64,000 nt of DNA, taken from Gammaproteobacteria bacterium HGW-Gammaproteobacteria-11 (lineage in GTDB: Bacteria; Pseudomonadota; Gammaproteobacteria; Pseudomonadales; Pseudomonadaceae). Below the pieces are notes generated by a model. It saw only the letters and a list, made by a program, of their open reading frames with translations. It was not told the DNA's origin and did not search any database. Location of the stretch: contig PGZJ01000001.1 in the NCBI GenBank assembly GCA_002840055.1, positions 1 to 64,000 on the forward strand, in the 5' to 3' direction. Positions 1 through 12,065 of this stretch are shown here, in pieces (positions within the stretch are counted from its first letter, which is position 1; the number at the start of each line of letters is the position of its first letter). The position numbers and the translations under genes were made by a program.

Positions 1-5
1 CCCAA

Positions 6-86
6 CCTGGGATTGGCCGAGTTCCACCTCGGCCGGCGGTGGTGCGGTTGAGATCGCTGGTCGAGATGGAACTCGACCGTCCCAGG
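6..86. repeat. Inverted pair of GGYCGAG-type hairpins (REP-like)
   Basis: Two short palindromes lie head to head. Positions 15-34 have arms GGCCGAG/CTCGGCC around a 6-base loop, and 59-78 have arms GGTCGAG/CTCGACC around a 6-base loop. The flanks also match in inverted orientation (CCTGGGA at 6-12, TCCCAGG at 80-86), so the whole stretch is an imperfect inverted repeat. It is a different sequence family from the CGCGGTG-type REPs found later. Probably a REP/BIME-like extragenic element downstream of dusC. Confidence 0.6.
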
Positions 87-110
87 ATGCAACGCTAGGT
101 CTCGCTTGCG

Positions 111-142
111 AACTTCTTCGCGGCGAGGCCGCCGCTCCCACA
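111..142. repeat. REP element, CGCGGYG family
   Basis: The sequence CTTCGCGGCGAGGCCGCCGC followed by TCCCAC forms a small hairpin (GCGGCG/CGCCGC with a 4-base loop) and matches the repeat family seen at 3601-3804 and 4359-4547. It lies about 30 bases downstream of the dusC stop on the complementary strand. Confidence 0.65.
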
Positions 143-168
143 AAAAGAAGGCGATTGGGGTTGGTTTA

Positions 169-3518
<3,350 letters not shown>

Positions 3519-3600
3519 TCAATCAGCTGAAGGGAAAGGCCGATTGTACCCAATGGTGCGCAACGCGTCAGGCTTTGGTTGTTGTGACGCGAGGGCCTTG

Positions 3601-3804
3601 AACCCCTTCGCGGTGAGGCCACCGCTCCCACCAAACCAGCTGCCCCCATCAGGTAGGAGCGATGATCTCATCGCGAAAGGCCAAATCCTGCCAAATTGCG
3701 TAAATCAAGAACCTTGCATACATACAACCCCTTCGCGGCGGGCCGCCGCTCCCACCAAACCAGTGCCGAACACCGGGTAGGAGCGGTGGCCCCACCGCGA
3801 ATGG
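3601..3804. repeat. REP cluster upstream of RAYT: two inverted pairs
   Basis: Four REP units occur as two inverted doublets: 3601-3632 with 3652-3682, and 3727-3757 with 3776-3804. Each contains a CGCGGTG-AGGC-CACCGC style hairpin next to a CCCACC/GGTGGG-like flank. The units differ by a few compensating bases, for example GCGATGATCTCATCGC at 3659-3674, so the hairpins are conserved while the sequence drifts. They fill most of the 383-base gap between ligA and the RAYT gene. Confidence 0.8.
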
Positions 3805-3895
3805 CACTCAAACCTGTGTACTAGGCCACAAATTCATTCATCACCACTTCAGCCCTGCCAATCAACCCGATAGGCTTCCAGTAAATGCATCAAGG

Positions 3896-4351
3896 ATGAT
3901 GGTCATGCCCTCTTCACCTAAGGCTGCCAGCCATCGGTTGCGACTTGGCCGCATCTCGGAACCGGGCAGATTCTATCTGCTGACTACCGTGACCCTCCAT
4001 CGCAAACCCGTGTTTTCGGATATGCATGCAGCCCGAACACTGATGCGCATTCTGGCTTACCAACACCAAAGCAATAGGGTCAACAGTTACGCTTTTGTGG
4101 TCATGCCGGATCATCTGCACTGGCTGGTGCAGTTGCGGGAAGACCGGCTTGACAGGCTGATGCAACGGGTCAAGTCCCTGTCTTCACGGCAGATCAGCCA
4201 ACTGACGTGGCAACCGGGGTTTCATGATCATGCGTTACGACAGGAGGATGATCTGCGGAAAATGGCGCGCTATATCATCGCCAACCCGTTGCGGGCGGGG
4301 CTGGTTGAATCGGTTGGAGATTATCCGCATTGGGATGCGGTTTGGTTGTAG
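3896..4351 (+). CDS. REP-associated tyrosine transposase (RAYT, Y1 family)
   Basis: 151-residue single-stranded DNA transposase of the TnpA_REP type, thought to recognise and mobilise REP hairpins. The HUH metal motif is HLH in MPDHLHWLV, and the catalytic tyrosine is most likely in ARYIIANPLRAGLV near the C-terminus, which is the family signature. A second ATG (3905) gives MPSSP and is an alternative start. The gene is flanked on both sides by REP inverted pairs of one family, the arrangement expected for a RAYT and its substrates. It reads against the surrounding minus-strand housekeeping genes. Confidence 0.9.
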   Translation: MMVMPSSPKAASHRLRLGRISEPGRFYLLTTVTLHRKPVFSDMHAARTLMRILAYQHQSNRVNSYAFVVMPDHLHWLVQLREDRLDRLMQRVKSLSSRQISQLTWQPGFHDHALRQEDDLRKMARYIIANPLRAGLVESVGDYPHWDAVWL

Positions 4352-4358
4352 GGGGGGT

Positions 4359-4547
4359 TAACCCCTTCGCGGTGAGGCCACCGCTCCCACCAGGCGAGTC
4401 TCTTACCAAATCAGTGAACCCAACTGGGGCAGGTCACATAATGCAGGGGTGGGCTAATGGGGTTTTAACCCCTTCGCGGTGGGGCCACCGCTCCCACCAA
4501 ACCGGCCGCTCGATCAGGTGGGAGCGGTGGCCTCACCGCGAAGGGTT
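4359..4547. repeat. REP cluster downstream of RAYT
   Basis: Three REP units lie between the RAYT stop and the zipA stop: 4359-4392, 4466-4499, and an oppositely oriented copy at 4517-4547. The last two form an inverted pair. Sequence and hairpin match the units upstream of the RAYT. The final unit ends about 12 bases from the zipA stop and could also act as an mRNA-end structure. Confidence 0.8.
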
Positions 4548-4558
4548 TGGGTAGTGGC

Positions 4559-5422
4559 TTATCGCCGGAAACCGTAATGCTTGCGTTCAAACTCGGCGAT
4601 ACGCAGACGGTAATGCTCAATGGTCTGGGCGGTCAGTACGCTGCGTTGTTCGTCCTTGAGGTCGCCGCCCAGTTCGTGGCCGAGCTTGCGTGCGGCGGCA
4701 ATCATCAGGTCCAGCGCCTGTTTCGGGTGGCGCGGGCCGGGCAGGCCCATGAAGAAGCTGACGGCTCGCACATGGCTCTGGTCCATCTCGTCCAGATCAA
4801 ACACACCCGGCTTCAGCGCATTGGCCATGGAGAACAGCACGTCGCCATTGCCGCTCATGCTTTCGTGGCGATGGAAGATATTCATGTCACCGTGGCGCAG
4901 GCCGCTTTCCAGCACGCTCTGTAGCAGCGCCGAGCCAGGGAAACCCTGTTCGTCACGGGCCACCACATTGATCACCAGTACTTCTTCAACCGGCGCCTGG
5001 GGGGCCGACCTGGGCTGTTCGGGTTCGCGCGCAGCGTCGACCGGCTTGTTCACTTTGCTGGTCGCTTCTGCCGCTTTGGCATCACTCAGCGGATCCAGCA
5101 GAACCGGTACCGGTTCTTCCAGATCCAGACCGACTTGCTCGGGGGCACGGGGGCCGTCGGCGGACAGCTTTTCTTCTGTCAGTTCAATGACCCGATCAAG
5201 GTCATCACCAAAGGTAGGTTCAGCACGCTCGTGCTGGCCCACTTTTCTCGGTGGGCCAAGCAACTCGTGGCCGTCATCGACATCCGGCAGGTCTTTGAGG
5301 CTGTGGTCCAGCTTGATACGAATTTTCGAGCGACCACCCATGCGTCGCCATCCATCGAACAGAATGCCGGCAATGACCAGAATGCCAATGATAATGAGCC
5401 ACTCTCGCAAACCGAAGTCCAT
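4559..5422 (-). CDS. zipA: Cell division protein ZipA
   Basis: Inner-membrane protein that tethers FtsZ polymers at the division septum. The 287 residues start with an N-out transmembrane helix (WLIIIGILVIAGILFDGW, residues 8-25) followed by a basic patch. A charged, proline-containing linker leads to the C-terminal ZipA domain that binds the FtsZ tail, from about residue 145 (VLVINVVARDEQGFPG to the end). Its place between smc and ligA is the conserved pseudomonad order. Confidence 0.95.
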   Translation of the reverse strand: MDFGLREWLIIIGILVIAGILFDGWRRMGGRSKIRIKLDHSLKDLPDVDDGHELLGPPRKVGQHERAEPTFGDDLDRVIELTEEKLSADGPRAPEQVGLDLEEPVPVLLDPLSDAKAAEATSKVNKPVDAAREPEQPRSAPQAPVEEVLVINVVARDEQGFPGSALLQSVLESGLRHGDMNIFHRHESMSGNGDVLFSMANALKPGVFDLDEMDQSHVRAVSFFMGLPGPRHPKQALDLMIAAARKLGHELGGDLKDEQRSVLTAQTIEHYRLRIAEFERKHYGFRR

Positions 5423-5512
5423 GAAATACCTGATCCTGTTGAACTGATTCTGTTGCCGCCCGCAACTGCTGGGGCGCGCCTCTGCGTGACATTAACATGC
5501 CAGCGTGTTGCT

Positions 5513-8500
5513 TTACACTGCTGCCAGTGCGGCAGCCTCTTCCACGTCTACTGTGACCAATCTGGAGCAACCAGGTTCATGCATGGTAACACCCAGCAAC
5601 TGGTCGGCCATTTCCATGGCGATCTTGTTGTGCGTAATGTAAATGAATTGCACGCGCTTCGACATCTCTTTAACCATGCGTGCATAACGTCCGACGTTGG
5701 CATCATCCAGCGGCGCATCCACTTCATCGAGCATGCAGAAAGGTGCCGGGTTGAGCTGGAAGATGGAAAACACCAGGGCAATCGCGGTCAGCGCCTTCTC
5801 CCCGCCGGAGAGCAGGTGGATGGTGCTGTTCTTTTTGCCCGGCGGCCGCGCCATGATGGTTACGCCGGTATCCAGTAGGTCGTCGCCGGTCAGTTCCAGG
5901 TACGCGTGCCCGCCTCCAAAGACCTTGGGGAACAGTGCCTGCAGACCATGGTTGATCTTGTCGAAGGTTTCCTTGAAGCGGCTGCGGGTTTCGCGGTCGA
6001 TCTTGCGGATCACCTGCTCAAGGGTATTCAGCGCATCCTCCAGATCGGCGTTCTGCGCATCCAGGTAGCGCTTGCGCTCCGATTGCTGCTGGTACTCGTC
6101 AATGGCCGCCAGGTTGATCGCGCCCAGCCGCTGAATCCGTGCATCCATTTGCGCCATCAACTGTTCCCAGTCGGCCTCGGTAGCACCCTCGGGCAGGGTT
6201 GCTATCACCGCCTTCAGGTCGTAGCCGGACTCCAGCAGTTGCTCCTGCAGCCCCTGACGCCGGGTTTGCAGGTCCCTGGCCAGTAGCCGTTGCTCGTCCA
6301 ACTGACCGCGCAGCAGTTGGGCCTGCTGTTCGGCCTGGCTGCGGCGCCGATCCTGATCGCGCATTTGCTGATCAACCCCTTCCAGCGCTTGTCGGGCTTG
6401 AGTCAGTGCCTGCTCAACCTCGATCCGCTGCTCCAACAGCGTCTCCAGCTCGATACGCTGATCGTCTTCCGGGGCCTGGCTTTCCTGCAGGGTCATGCGT
6501 AACTGTTCGCGGCGCTCGGCCAGCCGCTCGGTTTGCGCTTCAAGTCGCTCCAGCCCCTGAACGGTCGACTCCTGCTGGGCGCGCAGCGATTGCACGCGCA
6601 GGGCCAGTTGATGCACCTTATCCTTGTGCTGGCGCGCATGCTGACGCGCATGATCCAGCGCATCACGCACCTGATCACGCTGGCGCAGCAGGGCTTCACG
6701 CTGACCGGCATCAGCCGCCATATGATCCAGGGCGGCCTGCAGATTCAGACGCGCCTCGGCAATCTGCTCCTGCTCATCGCTACGCTGGCGTTTGATCTCT
6801 TCCAGATCCTCGAGCACGCGTTGGCGTCGGGCATTGATCTGCTCCAGCCGCACCTGGCGGGCCGACCACTGCGCCTTGAGATCGCCCTGCTCCCGGCTCT
6901 GACTTGCCAGACCCTGCTGTACGCTGTCGCGCTGCAGTTCGAGCTGCCGAATGGCTTCGCGCAGTTCATCGACCTTGTGGTTGTCCGACTCCAGCAGACT
7001 GTCCTGCTGCTCGATGCTCGCCTGCAGACTGTCGATTTCCTGCTGTCGTGCCAGTACGCCGGCTTCGCTGGCCTCGGCCTGGCGAAAACGCAGCCAGTTG
7101 CGACCCAGCCAATGGCCTTCGATGGTGATGATGGACTCATGCGCGGCCAGGGAGCCACGCTGTGCCAGCGCCTGCGCCAGGGAATCAGCGGTGCGGATGC
7201 TGCCCAGCCAGGGACTCAGATCGACCGGGCAACGCACCCGCGCCATCAATGAATCGGCCGCAGCTGGCTGGCTAACAGGGCCAGATTCCAGCAGCCGCAA
7301 GTTACCCTGGGCAAAGCCCTGCAGGGTGTCGGCCACCGCATCCAGACTATCCAGGCTGACCGCATGCAGATCGTCCGCCAGCACCGCTTCGACTGCCCGT
7401 TCCCAGCCTGCATCCACCTGCAACTGTTCAGCCAGCGGTGGGCGTTCACGCCAGCCCTGCTCATCCAGCCATTGCTGTACGCCCTGACCCTGATCCAGGG
7501 CAGCTTGCTGCAAGGCTTCCAGAGAAGCCAGGCGGCCACTCTGGCGCTGAATTTCGCCACGCCGGATATCGCGTTCCTGATGCAGGGCGTGCAGGTTTTC
7601 CCGCTTCAGCTGGAGGTTTTCAGCCAGATCGCTGAGTTGCTGCTGATCGCTCTCGCTGCGCAGCTCCATCTCCGCCAGTTGTTCGCTCAGTTCGGCCAGC
7701 TCATCATCCAGGGGGCCGGCGGTCAGGGTGCCCCGTTCATCTTCAAGGCGTTGGATCCGCTCACTGAGGCGTTCAATCGCCTGTTCCAGATGGCGAATAC
7801 GTGACTGCTCGACCTCGGCCTGCTGGCGCGGGGCGGCGGCCTGCTGGTTGAACTGATCCCAGTTGCCTTGCCAGTCCTGCATGGCCTCTTCTGCGGCCAG
7901 CAGGGTGACGGAGGTGTCCTCGTCGGCGGCACTGGCCATTTCCAGTTCCGGCTCGATACCGGCCAGCTCATTGTCCAGATCCGCCAGCAGGGCCTTGTCC
8001 TGGGCCAGATGACTTTGCGCTTCCTGCCAGGCCAGTTCGGTCTGATCGATATCATCATGCAGCTGGCTTTGACGGTCGCGATTGAACTGCAGTTGCTGCT
8101 CGATCCGACTGATATCCGCACCCAGGCTGTAATAACGGGCCTGCACTTGATTGAAGGCTTCGGTCAGGTCAGCATGCTGGTCGCGGTGTTTCTCCATTTC
8201 GCTGTCGGCGTTGCGCTGCTCGGCGATCAGCGCCTCCATGGCAATCTCCAGGTCGCGCACGCGGTGTTCACGCTCGGCGGTCTGGGCATCCAGAGACTGC
8301 CAACGCAGCGCCTGCAGCTGCGCCTTGAGGTGGCGCTCTTCAGCCTTGAATTCCTTGTATTTTTCCGCCGCCTGGGCCTGACGCTGCAAATGCGCCAGTT
8401 GTCGCTCGAGCTCTTCGCGCAGGTCAGTCAGACGTGACAGGTTGTCATGGGTACGCCGAATGCGGTTCTCGGTTTCACGGCGCCGCTCCTTGTATTTCGA

Positions 8501-9010
8501 TATACCGGCGGCCTCTTCGATAAACAGGCGCAGTTCGTCGGGTTTGGCTTCGATCAGCTTGGAGATCATGCCCTGTTCGATGATCGAATAGCTGCGCGGC
8601 CCCAGACCGGTACCGAGGAAAATGTCGGTAATGTCGCGGCGGCGGCATTTGGTGCCGTTCAGGTAATACTGGTTTTGTGCTTCGCGGGTGACCTTGCGGC
8701 GGATGGATATCTCGTTGTAACCGGCGTATTCGCCCTTCAGGGTGCCATCGCTGTTGTCAAACACCAGCTCAATCGAGGCCTGACCGACCGGCTTGCGGGA
8801 GTTGGAGCCGTTGAAGATCACATCGGTCATGGACTCGCCGCGCAGGTTCTTCGCCGAACTCTCGCCCATGACCCAGCGTACGGCATCGATAATGTTCGAC
8901 TTGCCGCAGCCATTGGGGCCGACCACCGCGCCCATGTTGGTCGGAAAATAGACGGTGGTTGGATCCACGAAGGATTTGAACCCCGCCAATTTGATGCATT
9001 TCAATCGCAT
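5513..9010 (-). CDS. smc: Chromosome partition ATPase SMC
   Basis: Structural-maintenance-of-chromosomes ATPase, 1165 residues, acting in chromosome compaction and segregation. The N-terminal head has Walker A GPNGCGKS (31-38). Two long coiled coils flank a hinge at about 500-680. The C-terminal head has the signature LSGGEKALTAIAL and Walker B FCMLDEVDAPLDD. I chose the ATG at 9010 (MRLKCIKLAGFKSF), which matches the family start; the frame stays open to 9094 but the extra 28 residues are not SMC-like. No MukB features are present. Confidence 0.97.
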   Translation of the reverse strand: MRLKCIKLAGFKSFVDPTTVYFPTNMGAVVGPNGCGKSNIIDAVRWVMGESSAKNLRGESMTDVIFNGSNSRKPVGQASIELVFDNSDGTLKGEYAGYNEISIRRKVTREAQNQYYLNGTKCRRRDITDIFLGTGLGPRSYSIIEQGMISKLIEAKPDELRLFIEEAAGISKYKERRRETENRIRRTHDNLSRLTDLREELERQLAHLQRQAQAAEKYKEFKAEERHLKAQLQALRWQSLDAQTAEREHRVRDLEIAMEALIAEQRNADSEMEKHRDQHADLTEAFNQVQARYYSLGADISRIEQQLQFNRDRQSQLHDDIDQTELAWQEAQSHLAQDKALLADLDNELAGIEPELEMASAADEDTSVTLLAAEEAMQDWQGNWDQFNQQAAAPRQQAEVEQSRIRHLEQAIERLSERIQRLEDERGTLTAGPLDDELAELSEQLAEMELRSESDQQQLSDLAENLQLKRENLHALHQERDIRRGEIQRQSGRLASLEALQQAALDQGQGVQQWLDEQGWRERPPLAEQLQVDAGWERAVEAVLADDLHAVSLDSLDAVADTLQGFAQGNLRLLESGPVSQPAAADSLMARVRCPVDLSPWLGSIRTADSLAQALAQRGSLAAHESIITIEGHWLGRNWLRFRQAEASEAGVLARQQEIDSLQASIEQQDSLLESDNHKVDELREAIRQLELQRDSVQQGLASQSREQGDLKAQWSARQVRLEQINARRQRVLEDLEEIKRQRSDEQEQIAEARLNLQAALDHMAADAGQREALLRQRDQVRDALDHARQHARQHKDKVHQLALRVQSLRAQQESTVQGLERLEAQTERLAERREQLRMTLQESQAPEDDQRIELETLLEQRIEVEQALTQARQALEGVDQQMRDQDRRRSQAEQQAQLLRGQLDEQRLLARDLQTRRQGLQEQLLESGYDLKAVIATLPEGATEADWEQLMAQMDARIQRLGAINLAAIDEYQQQSERKRYLDAQNADLEDALNTLEQVIRKIDRETRSRFKETFDKINHGLQALFPKVFGGGHAYLELTGDDLLDTGVTIMARPPGKKNSTIHLLSGGEKALTAIALVFSIFQLNPAPFCMLDEVDAPLDDANVGRYARMVKEMSKRVQFIYITHNKIAMEMADQLLGVTMHEPGCSRLVTVDVEEAAALAAV

Positions 9011-9212
9011 TGAATCGCCTGTCCTTGCGTAAAGCTGAGCCTTTGATGGAGTGGCGCCGGGGCTCGCAGTGCAGTCATGACATAAAACACGCATTTTTAC
9101 CTGCTATGGCGGCCCATGAGAAGCCCCAAGCGGCAAATAGCGCGCTGAACTGTGGTCATCCCCGGTGGGTTGCGGCAGTATTATCCTCCTATTCCCCGCA
9201 ATGGCGCCCGGC

Positions 9213-10526
9213 ATGGCACTCGAACCCGATTTCGACAAGCTGTATGACAGACTGATGGACGAAGAGGATGCCCGGGTCTGCAAGGATATTCCGGACAGTG
9301 CCTGCACCAGCGTGCCACGCAACTTCTTCCGCCAGGTCAGCGCCACCACACTGACCAGCCTGGGCGACAGTCTGACCAACCCGAAAACCACCCTGGCCTG
9401 GCTGATGGGTATGGTCGGGGCGCCCGTGGCGTTGATTGCCTGGCTGGTCCCCATTCGCGAATCCGGTTCGATGCTGCCCCAGCTGTTTATCGCCGCCTAT
9501 ATTCGCCAGTTGGCGCAACGCAAGACCACCTGGGTACTCGGCAGCCTGCTGCAGGCTGTCGCCCTGTTGGCCATGGCCGTGGTGGCTTGGACAACCGAGG
9601 GCGCTCTGGCTGGCGGCCTGATCATTACCTGTCTGGTGCTGTTCAGCCTGGCTCGTGGCCTGTGCTCGGTGGCCAGCAAGGATGTCATCGGCAAAACCAT
9701 CCCCAAGACCCGACGCGGCCGCATGAACGGTCTGGCCGCGAGTCTGTCTGGCCTGCTGGCACTGGCGTTCGGCCTGTACTGCTTCTTCTGGCCGCCGGCG
9801 GATTCTGACACGGCTTTCTTCGCCTGGATTCTGATCGGCTCGGCCGGCTTATGGGTTCTCTCCAGTCTGATCTACTGGCAAATTGATGAGGCTCCGGGGG
9901 CGACCGAGGGCGGCGACAACGCGATTCGCCAGGCTCTGGCCAGGATCAGTCTGCTGCGAGATGACCCGCCCTTCCGGCGTTTTGTCATCACCCGTGCCCT
10001 GCTGATGATGTCGGCGCTGTCCGCGCCTTATTACGTGGTTCTGGCCCAACAACTGAATACCGGGATTGGTATGCTCGGGGCCTTTCTGATTGCCAACGGT
10101 CTGGCCAGCAGTCTCAGCGCACTGGTCTGGGGACGCATGGCCGATCAGTCGAGCAAGCGCGTACTGATTCGCGCCGGCCTGCTGGCCAGCCTGCTGGGCC
10201 CGCTGGTCATTGGTCTGCACTGGTCGGGCAGCCTGCCAGAGTCAATGCAGGCCTGGCTGTTCCCGCTGGCCTTCTTTGTGCTCGGCATTGCCCACAGCGG
10301 TGTACGGGTCGGGCGCAAGACCTATGTGCTGGACATGGCCGGGGGCAACAAACGCACCGACTATGTGGCCGTAGGCAATAGTCTGATTGGTCTGCTATTA
10401 CTGATGACCGGCTTGCTCGGTCTGCTTACTGCACTGATCGGCGCTGCCGGTATGCTGCTGCTGTTGTCCGGCATGGGTCTGGGCGGCACGCTGCTAGCCT
10501 GTCGTCTGGATGAAATAAAATACTGA
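9213..10526 (+). CDS. MFS-type transporter
   Basis: Multi-pass membrane protein of about 437 residues with 12 likely transmembrane segments and an MFS-like arrangement (a GRMNGL loop between the halves, and GRMADQSSKR in the second half). The first 30 residues (MALEPDFDKLYDRLMDEEDARVC) are acidic and cytoplasmic. The start at 9213 is preferred because MxLEPDF is the usual beginning of pseudomonad homologues as I recall them; ATGs at 9165 and 9201 are also in frame and no strong ribosome site separates them. The substrate is unknown. Confidence 0.8.
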   Translation: MALEPDFDKLYDRLMDEEDARVCKDIPDSACTSVPRNFFRQVSATTLTSLGDSLTNPKTTLAWLMGMVGAPVALIAWLVPIRESGSMLPQLFIAAYIRQLAQRKTTWVLGSLLQAVALLAMAVVAWTTEGALAGGLIITCLVLFSLARGLCSVASKDVIGKTIPKTRRGRMNGLAASLSGLLALAFGLYCFFWPPADSDTAFFAWILIGSAGLWVLSSLIYWQIDEAPGATEGGDNAIRQALARISLLRDDPPFRRFVITRALLMMSALSAPYYVVLAQQLNTGIGMLGAFLIANGLASSLSALVWGRMADQSSKRVLIRAGLLASLLGPLVIGLHWSGSLPESMQAWLFPLAFFVLGIAHSGVRVGRKTYVLDMAGGNKRTDYVAVGNSLIGLLLLMTGLLGLLTALIGAAGMLLLLSGMGLGGTLLACRLDEIKY

Positions 10527-10550
10527 CACCACCGCCAAGGAATCTGCCGC

Positions 10551-12008
10551 ATGAACGCCAGCACAGACAATGCACCTCAGGGCTTGCCCCTCAGCCGCCT
10601 GATTGGCTTGCTGCTGGGGCCGGCCTTCTTGCTCGCCACGCTGCTGTTGCCAGCCCCTGGCAGCATGAGCGATGCCGCCTGGCTGGCGCTGGGGCTGATG
10701 TTGCTGATGGCCACCTGGTGGTCGACTGAAGCCATCCCGATTCCGGCCACCGCCCTGCTACCGATTATTCTGGTGCCGGCCCTGGGTCTTGGCAATGTGG
10801 CCAGTGCCACAGCGCCCTACGCCAATCCGGTGATCTTTCTGTTCATGGGCGGTTTTGTTCTGGGGCTGGCCATGCAGCGCTGGAATCTGCACAGACGTAT
10901 TGCCCTGCTGACCTTGCTGGCCGTGGGCAGCAAGCCAAGAAACCAGATCGCCGGGTTTATGCTGGCCACGGCCTTTCTGAGCATGTGGGTAAGCAATACC
11001 GCGACCACCATTATGATGCTGCCCATTGGCCTGTCGGTGATCAACATGCTGGGCAACCAGAACCCTGAGGGAGCCCAGCGTTTTGCCAGTGCGCTGCTGC
11101 TGGCTATCGCCTATTCCGCCAGTGTGGGCGGTATTGCCACACTGATCGGGACACCGCCTAACGCATTGCTGGCTGGCTACCTGGCCGACAACCACCAGAT
11201 TCAGGTTGGCTTTGGCCAGTGGATGCTGATTGGTATACCGGTTGCCGCCAGCATGCTGGCGGCTATCTGGCTATGGCTGGCGCGCCGGGACTTTGGTCTG
11301 GGCACGACCGCAGTCAGCAGTGAGGGTCTGCGCCAACAATTGCACGCCCTTGGCCCCATGTCGCTGGCGGAAAAGCTGGTCTCACTGGTCTTTGTACTCA
11401 CGGCAATGACCTGGATACTGCAACCACTGCTGTCCGCTCAGTTGCTGCCCTGGCTGAATGACACCGTGATTGCCATAGCCGCTGCACTGGCGCTGTTCCT
11501 GATCCCGGTCAACCTCAAGGAGCGCACCTTTCTGATGGACTGGGAGACGGCACGGGATATGCCCTGGGGCGTGCTGTTGCTGTTTGGTGGCGGACTGGCC
11601 ATGGCCAGTGTTATCACCAGTTCGCAACTGGCCGAATGGATAGCGACCAGCCTCGGCGTGCTGAGCATGCTGCCAGCCTTGCTGATGCTGGCACTGGTGG
11701 TCAGCGTGATCATCTTTCTGACCGAAGTCACCAGTAATACCGCCACGGCGGCGGCCTTCCTGCCTTTGCTGGGCGCCCTGGCTGTGGCCCAGGGTATCTC
11801 GCCGATTGTCTTTGCCGTACCCGCAGCCATTGCCGCCAGCTGCGCTTTCATGATGCCAGTGGCTACGCCACCCAATGCGATTGTCTTCGGCAGCGGCCAT
11901 TTACAGATCAGCGAGATGATCCGCGCCGGCTTTGTACTGAATATGATCGGTATTCTGGTCGTTACCCTGGCGGGTTACAGTCTGGTTGGCTGGGTACTGG
12001 CGGGCTGA
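10551..12008 (+). CDS. SLC13/DASS family anion symporter
   Basis: 485-residue inner-membrane permease of the divalent anion:Na+ symporter family, which usually takes up dicarboxylates such as succinate. It carries the two family SNT motifs (VSNTATTIMMLP about residues 144-155 and TSNTATAAAFLPLLG about 398-412) and the signature end PVATPPNAIVFGSG. It follows the MFS gene by 24 bases and ends before the ccm operon. The substrate cannot be read from sequence alone. Confidence 0.88.
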   Translation: MNASTDNAPQGLPLSRLIGLLLGPAFLLATLLLPAPGSMSDAAWLALGLMLLMATWWSTEAIPIPATALLPIILVPALGLGNVASATAPYANPVIFLFMGGFVLGLAMQRWNLHRRIALLTLLAVGSKPRNQIAGFMLATAFLSMWVSNTATTIMMLPIGLSVINMLGNQNPEGAQRFASALLLAIAYSASVGGIATLIGTPPNALLAGYLADNHQIQVGFGQWMLIGIPVAASMLAAIWLWLARRDFGLGTTAVSSEGLRQQLHALGPMSLAEKLVSLVFVLTAMTWILQPLLSAQLLPWLNDTVIAIAAALALFLIPVNLKERTFLMDWETARDMPWGVLLLFGGGLAMASVITSSQLAEWIATSLGVLSMLPALLMLALVVSVIIFLTEVTSNTATAAAFLPLLGALAVAQGISPIVFAVPAAIAASCAFMMPVATPPNAIVFGSGHLQISEMIRAGFVLNMIGILVVTLAGYSLVGWVLAG

Positions 12009-12021
12009 TTCAGTCTGTCTT

Positions 12022-12050
12022 CAGGGCAAGCCTGCTGCTGGCTTGCCCTG
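12022..12050. terminator. Hairpin between convergent SLC13 and ccmI genes
   Basis: An 11-base perfect stem (CAGGGCAAGCC/GGCTTGCCCTG) with a 7-base loop lies 14 bases after the SLC13 stop and 16 bases before the ccmI stop. It lacks a strong T run on either side, so it may be a weak bidirectional terminator or an RNA-end stabiliser. Confidence 0.6.
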
Positions 12051-12065
12051 GATAAACAGCACGCA

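Noticed and set aside
3601-4547. CRISPR-like array
   Set aside because: The repeats are palindromic REP units in alternating orientation with irregular spacing and no cas genes.
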